Below, in pieces: positions 16,648 to 17,041 of a stretch of 17,041 bases of DNA. Position numbers and translations under genes: made by a program. The stretch lies in NCBI GenBank assembly GCA_945867725.1, contig CAMBJI010000009.1, forward strand, positions 1 through 17,041, read 5' to 3'. This stretch comes from Bordetella parapertussis. GTDB lineage: Bacteria; Pseudomonadota; Gammaproteobacteria; Burkholderiales; Burkholderiaceae_D. The notes beneath the pieces are model-generated. The model had not been told where the DNA came from. It saw only the letters and a program-made list of their open reading frames with translations, and searched no databases. Each line of letters begins with the position of its first letter. The first letter of the stretch is position 1.

Positions 16648-17041
16648 GGCGGTTGTACAGCGTTTTAAGGCTGATGCCCAAAGTTTCGGCCGTCTGACGC
16701 TTGTTGCCTCGGTAATGATGCAGTGTCGCTAAAATAATTTCTTTCTGCACATCGGCCAATGCAGTGCCGATCGTGAAATCAAGCATGCCATCGATCACCA
16801 TCGCTAATTTTTTGCCAGCCTCGGTTGGAATCTCCAATGTCAGTAGGTCCGTAGAGAGAATGAAAGCACGATGCACCAGATTTTTTAATTCGCGCACATT
16901 ACCGGGCCAGCGATGGCGGTGTAGTTGGTCTAGAGCCGATCTGGAGAATCGCTTGCTGGTAGCGGCTTTCTGATTCAGCTCCTCAAGAAAATGCTTTGCC
17001 AGTAATTCTGTGTCATTGCCACGCTCACGCAATGGCGGAAC
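16634..17041 (-). CDS. C-terminal part of a sigma-54-dependent response regulator/activator (continues beyond window)
   Basis: The frame is open at the right edge (VPPLRERGND), so only the last 135 codons are seen. They hold the end of the AAA+ sigma-54 activator domain: PPLRERGND, then LHRHRWPGNVRELKNLVHRA, the sensor II signature of NtrC-type activators. A linker and a C-terminal Fis-type helix-turn-helix follow (NKRQTAETLGISLKTLYNRL), and the protein ends in KAY. The ATP-binding Walker A and GAFTGA regions and any receiver domain lie outside the window, so the signal it senses and its targets are unknown. The stop is inside dusA, a convergent overlap of 14 nt. Confidence 0.93.
   Translation of the reverse strand, partial: VPPLRERGNDTELLAKHFLEELNQKAATSKRFSRSALDQLHRHRWPGNVRELKNLVHRAFILSTDLLTLEIPTEAGKKLAMVIDGMLDFTIGTALADVQKEIILATLHHYRGNKRQTAETLGISLKTLYNRLKAY

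Noticed and set aside
1..17041. CRISPR arrays, tRNA or rRNA genes, insertion sequences with transposase
   Set aside because: No regularly spaced repeats, no cloverleaf or rRNA-like sequence, and no transposase or integrase reading frame were found by eye on either strand.

Overview
The window looks like a betaproteobacterial chromosome, probably Burkholderiales and possibly Oxalobacteraceae. The evidence is the gene order rimP-nusA-infB-rbfA-truB followed by typA, the protein sequences, and a moderately GC-rich core. The family-level guess is inference from gene order and protein style, not from a search.

Layout. Positions 1-6440 hold the translation and transcription operon on the + strand: rimP (5' end at the window edge), nusA (4-nt overlap with rimP), infB, a 271-nt gap with two inverted REP-like units, rbfA and truB. 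Positions 6441-8171 interrupt the expected truB-typA adjacency with AT-rich accessory DNA on the - strand: an unrecognised 341-codon gene and a 61-codon ORF upstream of it. typA (8172-10007) follows and shares a perfect bidirectional hairpin terminator with a convergent class III omega-amino acid aminotransferase gene (10051-11367, -).

Positions 11368-15654 are the most unusual part. Just upstream of the intact aminotransferase lies the promoter region and first 20 codons of a dead dusA copy. It is followed by the dead 5' third of a second aminotransferase copy, then two accessory genes, then the intact dusA (15655-16647). This is a reciprocal pattern: the ancestral divergent pair aminotransferase<->dusA appears to be present twice, each copy having lost the opposite partner. 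The accessory genes sit exactly in the divergent intergenic space of the second copy. The window closes with the 3' end of a sigma-54 response-regulator gene converging on dusA with a 14-nt overlap.

The accessory pair (12351-12968 and 12965-15448) encodes a helical-repeat protein and a large protein with a PcfJ-like core (HCVG motif at residues 448-451). The junction contains T TTT TTA in the exact reading phase of a -1 ribosomal slippery heptamer. A -1 shift there would join the two frames into one 1032-residue protein whose repeat pattern continues better than in the split version. Whether this is programmed frameshifting, a one-base homopolymer loss, or two coupled genes cannot be settled from one sequence. 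No known function can be assigned to this system or to the 341-codon gene.
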